Shown one piece after another: positions 1-8,246 of a stretch of 64,000 nt of DNA. Origin of the DNA: Lachnospiraceae bacterium (GTDB lineage: Bacteria > Bacillota > Clostridia > Lachnospirales > Lachnospiraceae); contig QXWW01000001.1 of assembly GCA_009911185.1 (NCBI GenBank), positions 124,001 to 188,000 on the forward strand. Reading direction: 5' to 3'. A program made the position numbers and the translations under genes. The notes under the pieces are model-generated. The model saw nothing but the letters and a program-made list of their open reading frames with translations, was not told where the DNA came from and did not search any database. How positions within the stretch are numbered: the first letter of the stretch is position 1; every line of letters starts with the position of its first letter.

Positions 1-1
1 A

Positions 2-337
2 AACGAATTCGACAAGCTGAAAATCTGGACGGATGTAACGATTTATGACAGGCTTCACAGGCTTTTTGTAATGGCACAGGACAGCGATTTTCTTTCCGGG
101 CGTAACCAGAAATGGAACGGTTGTTCTTTTGACTGGATTATTAACAAGACGAACGCTTTAAAAATCGTCGAGGGGAATTATACCAACAAAGGGGGTGTAA
201 ATCATGACGCAAGCGGCGGAACGGACGCCGGAAGCGCTGCAAGAAATGGCAACACAGGCAATAGAACGCTTGAAAGCACAACGCGTGCAGCGCTTGAAAG
301 ATTCCGGAGAAACAGCGGAACCGGCGCCGGACTATAA
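2..337 (+). CDS. Phage replication initiator, C-terminal part (partial)
   Basis: An open frame enters from the left edge and ends at 337, giving about 111 residues of the C-terminus. The part around residues 35-60 (W-N-G-C-S-F-DWI-I-N-K-T-N, then K-I-V-E-G-N-Y) matches the conserved tail of phage replisome-organiser proteins that precede a DnaC-type loader. The real start is upstream of the window. Its 3' end overlaps the next gene by 134 bases in another frame, a long overlap; the residues after N-Y-T-N-K may be a poorly conserved extension. Family assignment rests on recalled motif similarity and on position. Confidence 0.6.
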   Translation, partial: NEFDKLKIWTDVTIYDRLHRLFVMAQDSDFLSGRNQKWNGCSFDWIINKTNALKIVEGNYTNKGGVNHDASGGTDAGSAARNGNTGNRTLESTTRAALERFRRNSGTGAGL

Positions 338-1103
338 ATGCCAGAAGTGCCGTGATACTGGATATTACGAATTTGAAAAAGACGGCTATACATATATGCG
401 CGAGTGCGAATGTGGAAAAATTCAGCGGGAGCGGATAAAAAGTAAGCTGGCGTTTGCGTCAATCCCTAAAGAATTTGAGGGACAGACGGTTGATAATTTC
501 CGGACGGATTGTTATTCCACGGTCGAAGGCCGGGAACTGGCGGAAATGGCAAAAACGATCGCGAAGCGGTATGTTGAGTTATTCGACGAAATCCAGGAAA
601 CAAACGCGAAAGGGCTATATTTTCATTCTGGTGTAAAGGGCAGCGGGAAAACGCGTCTTGCGGTGTCAATCGCAAATGATTTAATTTCCCTGAAAGGGAT
701 TCCGGCGAAATTCTCAACCACAATACAAATTCTGGATCAGATAAAAAATACCTGGGGAGAACGTGCGCGGGGCCGTGATGAAATAAACCAGGCCAGGACG
801 GAAGAAAGCCTGATCCGCGACATTGTTTCGGTTCCGGTGCTGATCGTGGATGATATAGGGGTTGAACAGCCCAAAGACTGGATAAACGAAAGATTTTATA
901 ATATCCTGAATGGCCGCATGATTGAAAAGCGGATCACAATCTTTACAAGCAATTACCGGATTGAGGAATTACAGCTTGACGATCGGATTGTTAGCCGTAT
1001 AGATAAAATGGCGCTGCCTATTGAGTTCCCGGCGGAATCAGTACGGGCGGCAATATCAAGAAAGGAAAATGATGATCTGATGGATCGTCTGTTAGGAATA
1101 TGA
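204..1103 (+). CDS. dnaC: DnaC/DnaI-type helicase loader ATPase
   Basis: A 299-residue AAA+ protein that should load the replicative helicase at the phage origin. An N-terminal zinc-binding knot is visible (C-Q-K-C near residue 48 and C-E-C about 25 residues later). Walker A is G-V-K-G-S-G-K-T near residue 143 and Walker B is V-L-I-V-D-D-I-G near residue 212. The start at 204 follows a strong AAAGGGGGTG ribosome site. It overlaps the end of the presumed initiator gene and ends four bases into the HAD gene, consistent with one early operon. Confidence 0.92.
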   Translation: MTQAAERTPEALQEMATQAIERLKAQRVQRLKDSGETAEPAPDYKCQKCRDTGYYEFEKDGYTYMRECECGKIQRERIKSKLAFASIPKEFEGQTVDNFRTDCYSTVEGRELAEMAKTIAKRYVELFDEIQETNAKGLYFHSGVKGSGKTRLAVSIANDLISLKGIPAKFSTTIQILDQIKNTWGERARGRDEINQARTEESLIRDIVSVPVLIVDDIGVEQPKDWINERFYNILNGRMIEKRITIFTSNYRIEELQLDDRIVSRIDKMALPIEFPAESVRAAISRKENDDLMDRLLGI

Positions 1104-1429
1104 TTATTGCAGTAGATTTTGACGGCGTTTTAACGCCAAACGGACATTGGCCGAATACCGGCGAACCAAATACAAAAATGATTGACTGGCTGATAATGTT
1201 CCGGGAAATGGGCGGGAAAGTGATTTTATGGACGAACCGCACAGGAAAAGCCCTGGAAGCCGCGGTTGAATTTTGCAGATATAACGGCCTGGAATTTGAT
1301 TCCGTAAATGAAAATATTCCGGAAATCCTGGAGCAATTCGGAGAGGATAGCCGGAAAGTGACTGCGGATCTTTATATCGACGACAAAGCATGTAAACACG
1401 TATTCATAAAGGGGAAAATAGATGGATGA
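1100..1429 (+). CDS. HAD-family hydrolase
   Basis: A 109-residue protein with the HAD fold signature: D-F-D-G-V-L-T at residues 6-12 (nucleophile and acid/base aspartates), L-W-T-N-R in the middle (motif II threonine) and L-Y-I-D-D-K-A near the end (motif IV aspartates). It is short, with no large cap domain, like small phage and Bacteroidetes BT0820-type phosphatases. The substrate cannot be read from the sequence. The ATGA start overlaps the stop of the helicase loader, so the two are probably translationally coupled. Confidence 0.75.
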   Translation: MIIAVDFDGVLTPNGHWPNTGEPNTKMIDWLIMFREMGGKVILWTNRTGKALEAAVEFCRYNGLEFDSVNENIPEILEQFGEDSRKVTADLYIDDKACKHVFIKGKIDG

Positions 1430-2111
1430 TAATAACAAAATTATTGACAAAATCGAAAAGCTGATTTCTCTTTCCAGATCCAGCAACGAAAACGAAGCCA
1501 GGGCCGCAATGTTAAAGGCGCAGGAACTTATGGCAAAATATGAAATTGACCGTGAACAGATAAAAGGCCAGGAGAAGGAACGGCCGGTTGTCGGCTTTAC
1601 ATCCAGCCCGTACCGGGAAGAATGGATCAACATGGTTAGTTCTGTAATTGCCGAAAATTTCCGTTGCCGTAGTATTTCCATTGTCAAGAATAATTCTGGC
1701 GGATCTTTCCGGATCCGGTTTTATGGCTATGCAGAGGACGCCGAAATTTGCATAAACATTTTTAACTATGCAGTTCAGGTTATCCGGAAAAAATTTATAA
1801 CATTACGGGCCATATACGCGGAAGCAAAAAGGGAGTTCGGGAAAAGCGAAAAAACAAATTACGTTACCGGGTTTTGTTGCGGCCTGGAAAAGAATTTCAA
1901 AGAGCAGAGGGAACAAAGCAAGTCCTTCGCGCTGGCACTTGTTACGCCGAAGGCGGTTGATGATTTTATAGCGGCGCTGCCTGGGCTTGAAGTCCAGCCT
2001 ATAAAGATGGATGATGCCAGGAGCCGCGAAGCGGCATTATTGCGGCGGACGGGGTTTGTTGACGGAAAAACATTCCAGAACGCGGGCGACGCGGCCAGGC
2101 TGGAAAATTAA
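1422..2111 (+). CDS. DUF2786 domain protein
   Basis: A 229-residue soluble protein. The first 50 residues (K-I-E-K-L-I-S-L-S, then N-E-A-R-A-A-M-L-K-A-Q-E-L-M-A-K-Y-E-I) match the DUF2786 helical domain that is common in phage and mobile-element proteins. The rest has no motif I recognise. It starts inside the end of the HAD gene (8-base overlap). Biochemical role is unknown. Confidence 0.75.
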   Translation: MDDNNKIIDKIEKLISLSRSSNENEARAAMLKAQELMAKYEIDREQIKGQEKERPVVGFTSSPYREEWINMVSSVIAENFRCRSISIVKNNSGGSFRIRFYGYAEDAEICINIFNYAVQVIRKKFITLRAIYAEAKREFGKSEKTNYVTGFCCGLEKNFKEQREQSKSFALALVTPKAVDDFIAALPGLEVQPIKMDDARSREAALLRRTGFVDGKTFQNAGDAARLEN

Positions 2112-2130
2112 CAAAATGGAAGGTGAGTGA

Positions 2131-2301
2131 ATGAATTTTGATGAATGTAAAGAAAAATATTTCGTCCTGGTTGAAGGGGATGAAAGGGCGATTATTCGCG
2201 ATACTGCGGAAGCCGCCGAAAGAAAAAGAAAAAAACTTGCAAAGTACAGCAAAGGAAAAAGGATTTTTGTCTTTAAATCCAAAGAACGAAACAACGGATA
2301 G
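2131..2301 (+). CDS. Small basic hypothetical protein
   Basis: A 56-residue open frame starting at ATG 2131 directly behind a good ribosome site (GGAAGGTGAGTGA). The product begins M-N-F-D-E-C-K-E-K-Y and has a lysine/arginine-rich middle (R-K-R-K-K-L-A-K-Y). It overlaps the upstream part of the longer frame at 2267-2827. The ribosome site makes this the better coding choice for 2131-2266. No family recognised. Confidence 0.55.
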   Translation: MNFDECKEKYFVLVEGDERAIIRDTAEAAERKRKKLAKYSKGKRIFVFKSKERNNG

Positions 2302-2827
2302 CCAGAACGCCGACGCGGAAATATGGCGCTGTATAGAAACGATAGAATTCAAATTCGGGAATGAGGTATATACAGTAAAAGAAGCCAGCTTGCTATTTGT
2401 CTATGAAATAGGAGTTGAAAACGGCCGGATGTACGTTATAGCACTTTCCAGAAATTACGGGACGGTTATATTTTATATTCCTGATGATATTTTTGAATTG
2501 ATTTCCGAACGCGCAGCCAGCTTGATGTGTTCGCCCCAAAAATACATAGCGGATCTAATTGAATTAAAAGACACTGAAAAGGCACTATTACAAAGCACTG
2601 CGGCGGTTGGCGTAACGCGTGAGGAAGCCGTAGCCGCGGTTTATGCCTTAAAAGACGCCGCGGAACGCGCCGGACATTCAGCCGCGGCTGCGGCCAGAGC
2701 GCTTGTTAATTTAGGAAAGGCGCTGAATGATTGTTACAAATACCCGGAAGGAAAAACAAATAACTGGCTGAAAATGCACGGTTTCCCTATGCGGCGGAAA
2801 GGAAAGGGGAGAAAAAAGCGTGAATAA
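2267..2827 (+). CDS. Hypothetical phage protein
   Basis: A 186-residue product if started at TTG 2267, which has AAAGGAAAAAGG just upstream. An ATG exists in the same frame at 2138 but has no ribosome site and lies inside the well-initiated small gene at 2131. The C-terminal half has an alanine-rich helical stretch and a very basic end (K-G-K-G-R-K-K-R-E). It ends 8 bases into the SSB gene. Function unknown. Confidence 0.55.
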   Translation: MSLNPKNETTDSQNADAEIWRCIETIEFKFGNEVYTVKEASLLFVYEIGVENGRMYVIALSRNYGTVIFYIPDDIFELISERAASLMCSPQKYIADLIELKDTEKALLQSTAAVGVTREEAVAAVYALKDAAERAGHSAAAAARALVNLGKALNDCYKYPEGKTNNWLKMHGFPMRRKGKGRKKRE

Positions 2828-3251
2828 ATGGATAGGCAGCGGGCGCCTGACGGAAAATCCGGTGATCCGCTACAATAACGATAAAGTTTCGTTTGTTACA
2901 TTTACGGTTATGTGCAAACGCAACAAGCGGATCCGGGAAGGCGATCAGCCGGTGGATTTTATAGATTGTATTTGTTTCGGGAATATCGCACGTCTGGCCC
3001 GCGATTATCTTTACAAGGATAAAAAGGTTGAAATCATAGGCCCGCTGCAGTCCGGGCATTACACGACAAAGGACGGCCAGAAAGTTTATACAAAAACTGT
3101 ACTTGTGGAAGAATTGCAATTCGCGGAAACAAAGGCGGAAGAAAAAGAACGCCAGGAAAGCAAAAATCCGGCGCCGCCAGAACCGGCGCCGCCGGATTAT
3201 GACTTTATGGATATTCCGGATGGCGTGGATCAAGAATTGCCGTTCAGGTAG
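2820..3251 (+). CDS. ssb: Single-stranded DNA-binding protein
   Basis: A 143-residue SSB. The OB fold occupies residues 1-105 (N-K-W-I-G-S-G-R-L-T start, F-V-T-F-T-V in the second strand, F-I-D-C-I-C-F-G-N-I-A then L-Y-K-D-K-K-V). It is followed by a proline-rich linker and an acidic tip ending D-Q-E-L-P-F-R, the usual docking tail for replication and repair partners. Translation starts at GTG 2820 behind GGAAAGGGGAG. It sits with the helicase loader in the early operon and should protect single strands during phage replication. Confidence 0.93.
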   Translation: MNKWIGSGRLTENPVIRYNNDKVSFVTFTVMCKRNKRIREGDQPVDFIDCICFGNIARLARDYLYKDKKVEIIGPLQSGHYTTKDGQKVYTKTVLVEELQFAETKAEEKERQESKNPAPPEPAPPDYDFMDIPDGVDQELPFR

Positions 3252-3261
3252 GGGGTGCGAA

Positions 3262-3459
3262 ATGGAAAACAGTCTGAAATATAACGCTTCAGGTTATCGG
3301 GATAAAGTGGCGGAACGCGCGATCAGGGCCGCGGATCATACGCCACATGAAATATCTGAACTGGTTGACGTTATCAAGAAAATTTCCGCGGCCTATGGGT
3401 ACGATATAGAGGGCCGGATCGCATTTCAGGACAAAAAGACAAAGATAATTTATAGATAA
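3262..3459 (+). CDS. Hypothetical small phage protein
   Basis: A 65-residue product from ATG 3262 after AGGGGGTGCGAA. It is mixed charged and probably helical (V-A-E-R-A-I-R-A-A then I-S-E-L-V-D-V-I-K-K-I). The frame is open further upstream over the SSB gene, but only this start has a ribosome site. No family recognised. Confidence 0.6.
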   Translation: MENSLKYNASGYRDKVAERAIRAADHTPHEISELVDVIKKISAAYGYDIEGRIAFQDKKTKIIYR

Positions 3460-3474
3460 AGGGGGGGCTGGCGC

Positions 3475-4164
3475 ATGGAATTACAAGAAATTCCTTTTGA
3501 ATTAAACCGCCTTTATAATCTGGATAGCGAAAAAGAAATAAAACGAATTCCAGACAAATATTTTGAATTGGCTATTGTTGATCCGCCGTATGGGATAGGC
3601 GAAAACGGAACAAAAAACCATACAAGAAGCAAACTGGCGGAATCAAAAGATTATAAAAGCTATGCGGGAAATGATAGCGCGGCGCCGCCAGAAGAATATT
3701 TCCGGGAATTATTCAGGATTTCAAAGAATCAGGTCATTTTCGGCGCGAACCATTTTATCAGTAAAATTCCGTATGATTCTAGTTGCTGGATTGCATGGGA
3801 TAAAGAAAACGGAAATAATGATTTCGCTGATTGTGAATTAGCCTGGACGAGTTTTAAAAGCGCCGTCCGGATTTTTCGGTTTCGCTGGGCTGGGATGTTA
3901 CAAGGCGATATGAAAAATAAAGAAATCCGAATACATCCGAATCAAAAGCCGGTCGCCTTATATCAATGGATTATAAATAAATTCGCGGCGCCTGGGGATA
4001 AAATCATTGACACACACGCCGGATCGGGAAGCTGCCTGATAGCGGCGCACAAGACACAGCATAAATTTTTAGGTTTTGAATTGGATAAAACCTATTACAC
4101 GTCGGCAGACAAACGCCTTCGGGACGAAATGGCACAAATGACAATATTTGATTTCATGGGGTAG
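3475..4164 (+). CDS. Site-specific DNA adenine/cytosine-N4 methyltransferase
   Basis: A 229-residue SAM-dependent DNA methyltransferase. The catalytic motif D-P-P-Y-G-I-G lies near residue 36 and the SAM-binding motif D-T-H-A-G-S-G-S near residue 178. Catalytic motif before SAM motif is the order of beta-class amino-methyltransferases, which make N6-methyladenine or N4-methylcytosine. No restriction partner is adjacent, so it is probably an orphan enzyme that protects phage DNA. Recognition sequence cannot be predicted. Confidence 0.88.
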   Translation: MELQEIPFELNRLYNLDSEKEIKRIPDKYFELAIVDPPYGIGENGTKNHTRSKLAESKDYKSYAGNDSAAPPEEYFRELFRISKNQVIFGANHFISKIPYDSSCWIAWDKENGNNDFADCELAWTSFKSAVRIFRFRWAGMLQGDMKNKEIRIHPNQKPVALYQWIINKFAAPGDKIIDTHAGSGSCLIAAHKTQHKFLGFELDKTYYTSADKRLRDEMAQMTIFDFMG

Positions 4165-4209
4165 TTTCGTTTAATTGAAATATAAATCTGGAAGAAAGGG
4201 GAACGCATT

Positions 4210-4425
4210 ATGAATCAGGAACAGAGAATAACGGAATTTATGCGTCTTATGCAAGAAGCGCTTAAAAAGACGGGGATCACAGTCGCGGTTGAATCTAGCC
4301 GGAATCTGGTAGTATTCGATACGACAAAAAATGAACCGATTGAACTTGAAATAACGGTCGGAACCGAAGTTGTAAAAGAAGGCGGTCAAACGTCCGTAAC
4401 GGTGTTTGATCGTTCTGGTGATTAG
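4210..4425 (+). CDS. Hypothetical small protein
   Basis: A 71-residue product from ATG 4210 preceded by GAAGAAAGGGGAACGC. The N-terminus looks helical and the second half beta-rich (L-E-I-T-V-G-T-E-V-V). It lies between two methyltransferase genes. No family recognised. Confidence 0.6.
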   Translation: MNQEQRITEFMRLMQEALKKTGITVAVESSRNLVVFDTTKNEPIELEITVGTEVVKEGGQTSVTVFDRSGD

Positions 4426-4445
4426 GAATGAAAGGATATGGATAA

Positions 4446-4894
4446 ATGAATACTGATGTAATGTTTTCTAGTAAGTCCGATCAATGGGCCACGCCAATAG
4501 ATTTTTTCAAAGAACTTGACGCGGAATTTCATTTCAATCTGGATCCGGCGGCGGATGAAAGTAATCATAAATGTGATTCATATTTTACAGTAAAAGAAAA
4601 CGGCCTTTTACAGTCATGGGGGGGGGGTGGCGGGTGTTTTGTAATCCGCCGTACGGCCGGGAAATTGGGAAATGGGTTGAAAAAGCGTTCAGGACAAATG
4701 CGGAATATGGGAATCTTATTGTAATGTTGCTTCCAGCCAGGACAGATACAAAATGGTTTCATGATTTTATATACAACCGCGCAGAAGTGCGCTTCGTCCG
4801 CGGACGCCTGAAATTTGGTGAAAGTAAATCTGCGGCGCCATTCCCGTCTATGGTTGTGATATACCACGAAAGGAAAGGGAAAGAAAAATGTTAG
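4446..4894 (+). pseudogene. Phage N6-adenine methyltransferase split by a G10 tract
   Basis: Two frames together make one phage Dam-type methyltransferase of about 150 residues. The first, from ATG 4446, carries the N-terminus (S-D-Q-W-A-T-P, then L-D-P-A-A-D-E-S-N-H-K-C) and would end at 4724. The second carries the catalytic F-C-N-P-P-Y-G-R-E-I and runs to 4894. They meet at a run of ten G (4618-4627). Eleven or eight G, or a -1 ribosomal slip, would restore one frame. It may be a mutated gene, a sequencing artefact or a phase-variable gene caught in the off state. The 3' end overlaps the next gene by 7 bases. Confidence 0.8.
4618..4627 (+). repeat. Homopolymeric G10 tract
   Basis: Ten consecutive G inside the methyltransferase gene, exactly where the reading frame of the family signature changes. 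G runs of this length are prone to slipped-strand mispairing and are a known basis of phase variation in methyltransferase genes. Confidence 0.95.
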
Positions 4895-5889
4895 ATTTAA
4901 TTGAATCCGTGCCGGAAAATAAAGCGATTTTTGAATCTATAATCATAACAAACAGCAAAATAAAAAATCCATGCTATAAAAACATTGTTTGCAGCATTTC
5001 CGGCGGTGCTGATAGCGATATAATATTAGACTTAATTTCTAAGATTGACACGGAAAATAAGGTTAAGTACATATTCTTTAATACCGGAATAGAATATCAA
5101 GCAACAAAAAATCATTTAATGTTTTTAGAAAAAAAGTATGGAATCAAAATCATAGAAATAAAAGCAAAGATCCCGGTTCCGCTATGTTGTAAAAAATATG
5201 GAGAGACTTTTCTTTCAAAACAAATAAGTGAATGGATCATGAGGCTTCAAAAACATAGTTTTCGATGGGAATATGGAACCTTTGAGGAATTGTATAAAAA
5301 ATATCCAAAATGCAAGGCGGCGCTTCGGTGGTGGTGCAATAATTGGCCGAAAACAAAAAAAGGATCCGAAAGCTCATACAACATAGAATATAACCGGTAT
5401 TTAAAAGAGTTTATGCACGAAAATCCGCCAAACTTTAAAATATCAAACAAATGTTGTCATTATGCAAAGAAAGTTCTTGCTGAAAGCTATAAATTACAAA
5501 ATAAAATTGATCTATCAATAACAGGTATACGAAAAGCAGAAGGCGGCGCAAGACAAAGAGCATATAAAACATGTTTTTCTTCTGATGTGGATGGTACAGA
5601 CGAATATAGACCTATATTCTGGTACAAAAAGAAAGATACAGAACTTTATAAAAAGTATTACAGCGTACAAAACAGTGAATGTTATTCAAAATATGGTTTA
5701 GATCGTACAGGTTGCGCGTGTTGTCCGTATGGGGCGAACTACGAAAAGGAACTGGAAGCCGCAGAAAAATATGAGCCTAAACTTTACAAAGCTGCTATGT
5801 CAATATTTCAAAATTCATACGAATACACGAAAATGTATCATGAATTTTGTGAAATGAAAAAAGCGGAAAATGGTGAAAAGCATGAGTAA
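4888..5889 (+). CDS. PAPS reductase-like PP-loop ATP pyrophosphatase
   Basis: A 333-residue protein with the N-type ATP pyrophosphatase loop I-S-G-G-A-D-S-D near residue 37, as in PAPS reductase and DndC relatives. Cysteines cluster towards the C-terminus (C-A-C-C-P-Y-G near residue 277) and could bind a metal or iron-sulfur centre. The gene looks richer in A and T than its neighbours, which suggests separate acquisition. PP-loop enzymes of this type activate a substrate with ATP for sulfur transfer or a related chemistry. The substrate here is unknown. Confidence 0.75.
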   Translation: MLDLIESVPENKAIFESIIITNSKIKNPCYKNIVCSISGGADSDIILDLISKIDTENKVKYIFFNTGIEYQATKNHLMFLEKKYGIKIIEIKAKIPVPLCCKKYGETFLSKQISEWIMRLQKHSFRWEYGTFEELYKKYPKCKAALRWWCNNWPKTKKGSESSYNIEYNRYLKEFMHENPPNFKISNKCCHYAKKVLAESYKLQNKIDLSITGIRKAEGGARQRAYKTCFSSDVDGTDEYRPIFWYKKKDTELYKKYYSVQNSECYSKYGLDRTGCACCPYGANYEKELEAAEKYEPKLYKAAMSIFQNSYEYTKMYHEFCEMKKAENGEKHE

Positions 5890-6190
5890 AAGAAAAGGGA
5901 AAAACGATTCGGAATATGTTGTGATATGCCGTGAATTTAACAGGCCCTCCGCTAAAATCGAAATATCGGTTATTGATTCCGGCGTTACGGATGATCTGTT
6001 AAAAAAATTGATTAGATTACGCCACATAGACACACACAGGCGTTATTTTCTTACTACAAAAAAGAATTATCAGAAATACGGCGCTGTAATGAAAAAACAA
6101 GCCGAAACCATGTCTTTTCATGGGAATAGAAATATTGTGGAGTTGGGCGCCGATTTAGACAAAGAAAGGGGAAAAAATGAAAAAAACTAA
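5882..6190 (+). CDS. Hypothetical phage protein
   Basis: A 102-residue basic protein from ATG 5882, which overlaps the stop of the PP-loop gene (ATGAGTAA). An in-frame ATG at 5870 would add four residues. No motif recognised. Its position between the PP-loop gene and the DUF5131 gene, with overlaps at both ends, suggests a shared transcript and perhaps a shared role. Confidence 0.6.
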   Translation: MSKRKGKNDSEYVVICREFNRPSAKIEISVIDSGVTDDLLKKLIRLRHIDTHRRYFLTTKKNYQKYGAVMKKQAETMSFHGNRNIVELGADLDKERGKNEKN

Positions 6191-6950
6191 AATTGATTGG
6201 GCGGAAAGTTCATGGAATCCCGTTACCGGTTGTTTTCATGATTGCCCGTATTGCTATGCAAGAAACATAGCAAGGAGATTCAGCGGCGGAAAAGTGTTAA
6301 AATTCGGTATTCGGACAGTGTTAAATGATCCGGTTATAATATCGGGGAAAATATCGCCTTATCCATACGGATTTTTACCGACGTTTCATAAATACCGCCT
6401 GGGAGAATACCGGGAAAAGAAAGGGCGAAATATTTTTGTTTGTTCCATGTCGGATCTTTTCGGTGAATGGGTTCCGGATGAATGGATCAAGGATATATTT
6501 GAGGATTGCAAAGCAGCGCCACAACACAATTATTTATTCCTGACAAAGAATCCGGAACGATATATAGAACTTGCCAAAAAAGGTTTATTGCCTTCGGATG
6601 ATAATTTCTGGTACGGATCCAGTGTAACAGGCCCGAAAGATTTTTATACATGGTTTTCAAAAGATTATCACTGGTTTTTATCCGTCGAGCCGATTCTTGC
6701 CGATCTAGGGAAAATGGATTCCGACGCACAGAAGCCGGAATGGATCATTGTTGGAGCGGAAACAGGCCGCCGCCGCGGGAAAGTGATTCCGGCGCCGGAA
6801 TGGATCGATAAAATCCGTTTCCAGTGCGCGCATTATGATATACCGTTATTCATGAAGTCAAGCCTTGCCGGGATTTATCCGGTTCCGCTGATTCAGGAAT
6901 TTCCGGAAAAGCTGAATCGAAAAGGGGAAACGGGGGCCGGTGTATGCTGA
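6177..6950 (+). CDS. DUF5131 (phage Gp37/Gp68) family protein, radical-SAM-like
   Basis: A 257-residue protein whose start is typical of the phage Gp37/Gp68 family (I-D-W-A-E-S-S-W-N-P-V-T-G-C). It carries C-x3-C-x2-C (C-F-H-D-C-P-Y-C near residues 19-26), the arrangement that binds a 4Fe-4S cluster in radical SAM enzymes. The family is widespread in phages and mobile elements and its reaction is not established to my knowledge. It overlaps the genes on both sides by 14 and 7 bases. Confidence 0.82.
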   Translation: MKKTKIDWAESSWNPVTGCFHDCPYCYARNIARRFSGGKVLKFGIRTVLNDPVIISGKISPYPYGFLPTFHKYRLGEYREKKGRNIFVCSMSDLFGEWVPDEWIKDIFEDCKAAPQHNYLFLTKNPERYIELAKKGLLPSDDNFWYGSSVTGPKDFYTWFSKDYHWFLSVEPILADLGKMDSDAQKPEWIIVGAETGRRRGKVIPAPEWIDKIRFQCAHYDIPLFMKSSLAGIYPVPLIQEFPEKLNRKGETGAGVC

Positions 6951-7261
6951 TATTGCCGATCAAGAAAAAATGGTTTGATATGATTCTTTCCGGAGAAAAG
7001 AAAGAGGAATACAGAGAAATAAAACCATATTACAAAAGCCGGTTCCATACGGTCGGATTGATTGACAGATACGGGCTTCCTACAATTTCCGCCGCCTGGA
7101 TCATGTTCCGGAATGGATATTCCACAACTTCCCCGGCCATAGAAGCGAAATGCACACTTGATATTAAGACAGGTCGCCAGGAATGGGGCGCGGAGCCTGG
7201 AAAGGAATACTATGTTTTAAAAATTGAAACCGTGAAAAGAGAGGTAAAAAAGAATTCATGA
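6944..7261 (+). CDS. ASCH domain protein
   Basis: A 105-residue protein with an ASCH-like pattern: L-P-I-K-K-K-W-F-D-M-I-L-S-G-E-K-K-E-E-Y-R-E at the start, where the G-E-K-x-x-E-x-R segment is the family hallmark. ASCH domains bind RNA or modified nucleosides (PUA-like fold). Placed next to DUF5131 and PP-loop genes, it could read or bind a modified base, which is inference. Start overlaps the previous stop; end overlaps the next start (ATGA). Confidence 0.75.
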   Translation: MLILPIKKKWFDMILSGEKKEEYREIKPYYKSRFHTVGLIDRYGLPTISAAWIMFRNGYSTTSPAIEAKCTLDIKTGRQEWGAEPGKEYYVLKIETVKREVKKNS

Positions 7262-7572
7262 AAGAATACAACGATCAGTTAATGAAATTTAAAATTACAA
7301 ATGATAAATTGAAAATGGAAATCAAATTATCAGATCTGGCGTGGTTGTTCAGGAATTCGCCGGATAATGTGGCGGACGACGGCGAACACGAATTTTGTCG
7401 CGTGATACGTGGGAAAAATAAAGAATTTGCGGAAGCGGTCGTGGAAATGTTGCGTGATGAATCGCCGAAAAATGGAAATGACACACGCTGGGGCCACACA
7501 CTGGAAGATATATTCCAGGAGATACGGGAAAGCGCCGCGGATTTCTTAAAATATTATGATGATTGCTTCTGA
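7258..7572 (+). CDS. Hypothetical phage protein
   Basis: A 104-residue acidic protein, coupled to the ASCH gene through an ATGA overlap. It contains a mostly helical C-terminus. It is the last gene before a clear promoter region, so probably the end of the early operon. No family recognised. Confidence 0.6.
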   Translation: MKEYNDQLMKFKITNDKLKMEIKLSDLAWLFRNSPDNVADDGEHEFCRVIRGKNKEFAEAVVEMLRDESPKNGNDTRWGHTLEDIFQEIRESAADFLKYYDDCF

Positions 7573-7579
7573 AGCCTGG

Positions 7580-7608
7580 TTGATTTGACAAAAAAATAAT
7601 GGTAAAAT
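7580..7608 (+). promoter_or_regulatory. Promoter for late-type regulator
   Basis: TTGATT (7580-7585), 17 bases, then TGG-TAAAAT (-10 at 7603-7608) with an extended -10 TG. It lies 94 bases before the regulator gene. The leader holds a 7-bp inverted repeat (AATCATA...TATGATT) at about 7656-7681. Confidence 0.5.
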
Positions 7609-7701
7609 AAAAAGAACGAACCGCATTTCCAGCGGCCCGAACTTTCAACCTTTAATAATCATATCACATTCGCGGTATGATTACAAGGGGAAGCTGGAAA
7701 T

Positions 7702-8151
7702 ATGGCAAAACCTATAAAAAAGACGGAAAGGAATCTTTTTGACGAAATTGATCTGAAAATAATGCTAATCGGTGAACAGATAAAAAATCATCAAAGATCA
7801 ATAGAAAAAGCTATGAAAATGGCTGGATTGAATGGCCCGGCCGGAATTTCTGGTATAGACTATTCAAGGGAATCAACAAAAGGCGTTCATTTGTCGTTTG
7901 ATGAAGTCCTTCACATGATCCAACTGGATCAGGAGCGGATCGAAAAGCTGAAAAAGGAGCGATCGGAACTTCGGAAAAGCAAAAAACGGATAGAGAAAAT
8001 ATATAAAAGCCTGGCGGGAGCGGAAGCAAAGGTGTATTATTGGCGCGTAATCCGCAAGCTGACACAGGAAGCCGCCGCGGATGAAATCGGTTTTTCCGTC
8101 CGTCATTTTCAACGAATAGAAGCCGGAATGAGAGATCAGGGGCTGATCTGA
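7702..8151 (+). CDS. Phage transcriptional regulator, ArpU/RinA-like
   Basis: A 149-residue protein with an N-terminal coiled-coil-like half and a C-terminal helix-turn-helix that resembles sigma region 4 (L-T-Q-E-A-A-A-D-E-I-G-F-S-V-R-H-F-Q-R-I near residues 119-138). Proteins of this build sit just before the packaging genes in many Firmicute phages and control late transcription. That role is inferred. Downstream lie four TGTCGTG repeats and a promoter that are candidate targets. Confidence 0.65.
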   Translation: MAKPIKKTERNLFDEIDLKIMLIGEQIKNHQRSIEKAMKMAGLNGPAGISGIDYSRESTKGVHLSFDEVLHMIQLDQERIEKLKKERSELRKSKKRIEKIYKSLAGAEAKVYYWRVIRKLTQEAAADEIGFSVRHFQRIEAGMRDQGLI

Positions 8152-8246
8152 TTTTGGTAAATTTTTTAATGTGAATTTTTTGTAAATTTTTTGTGAACAA
8201 AATGCCGTTTTCGCCTGATTTTATGCGGATTTCCCGCGTTCACAAA

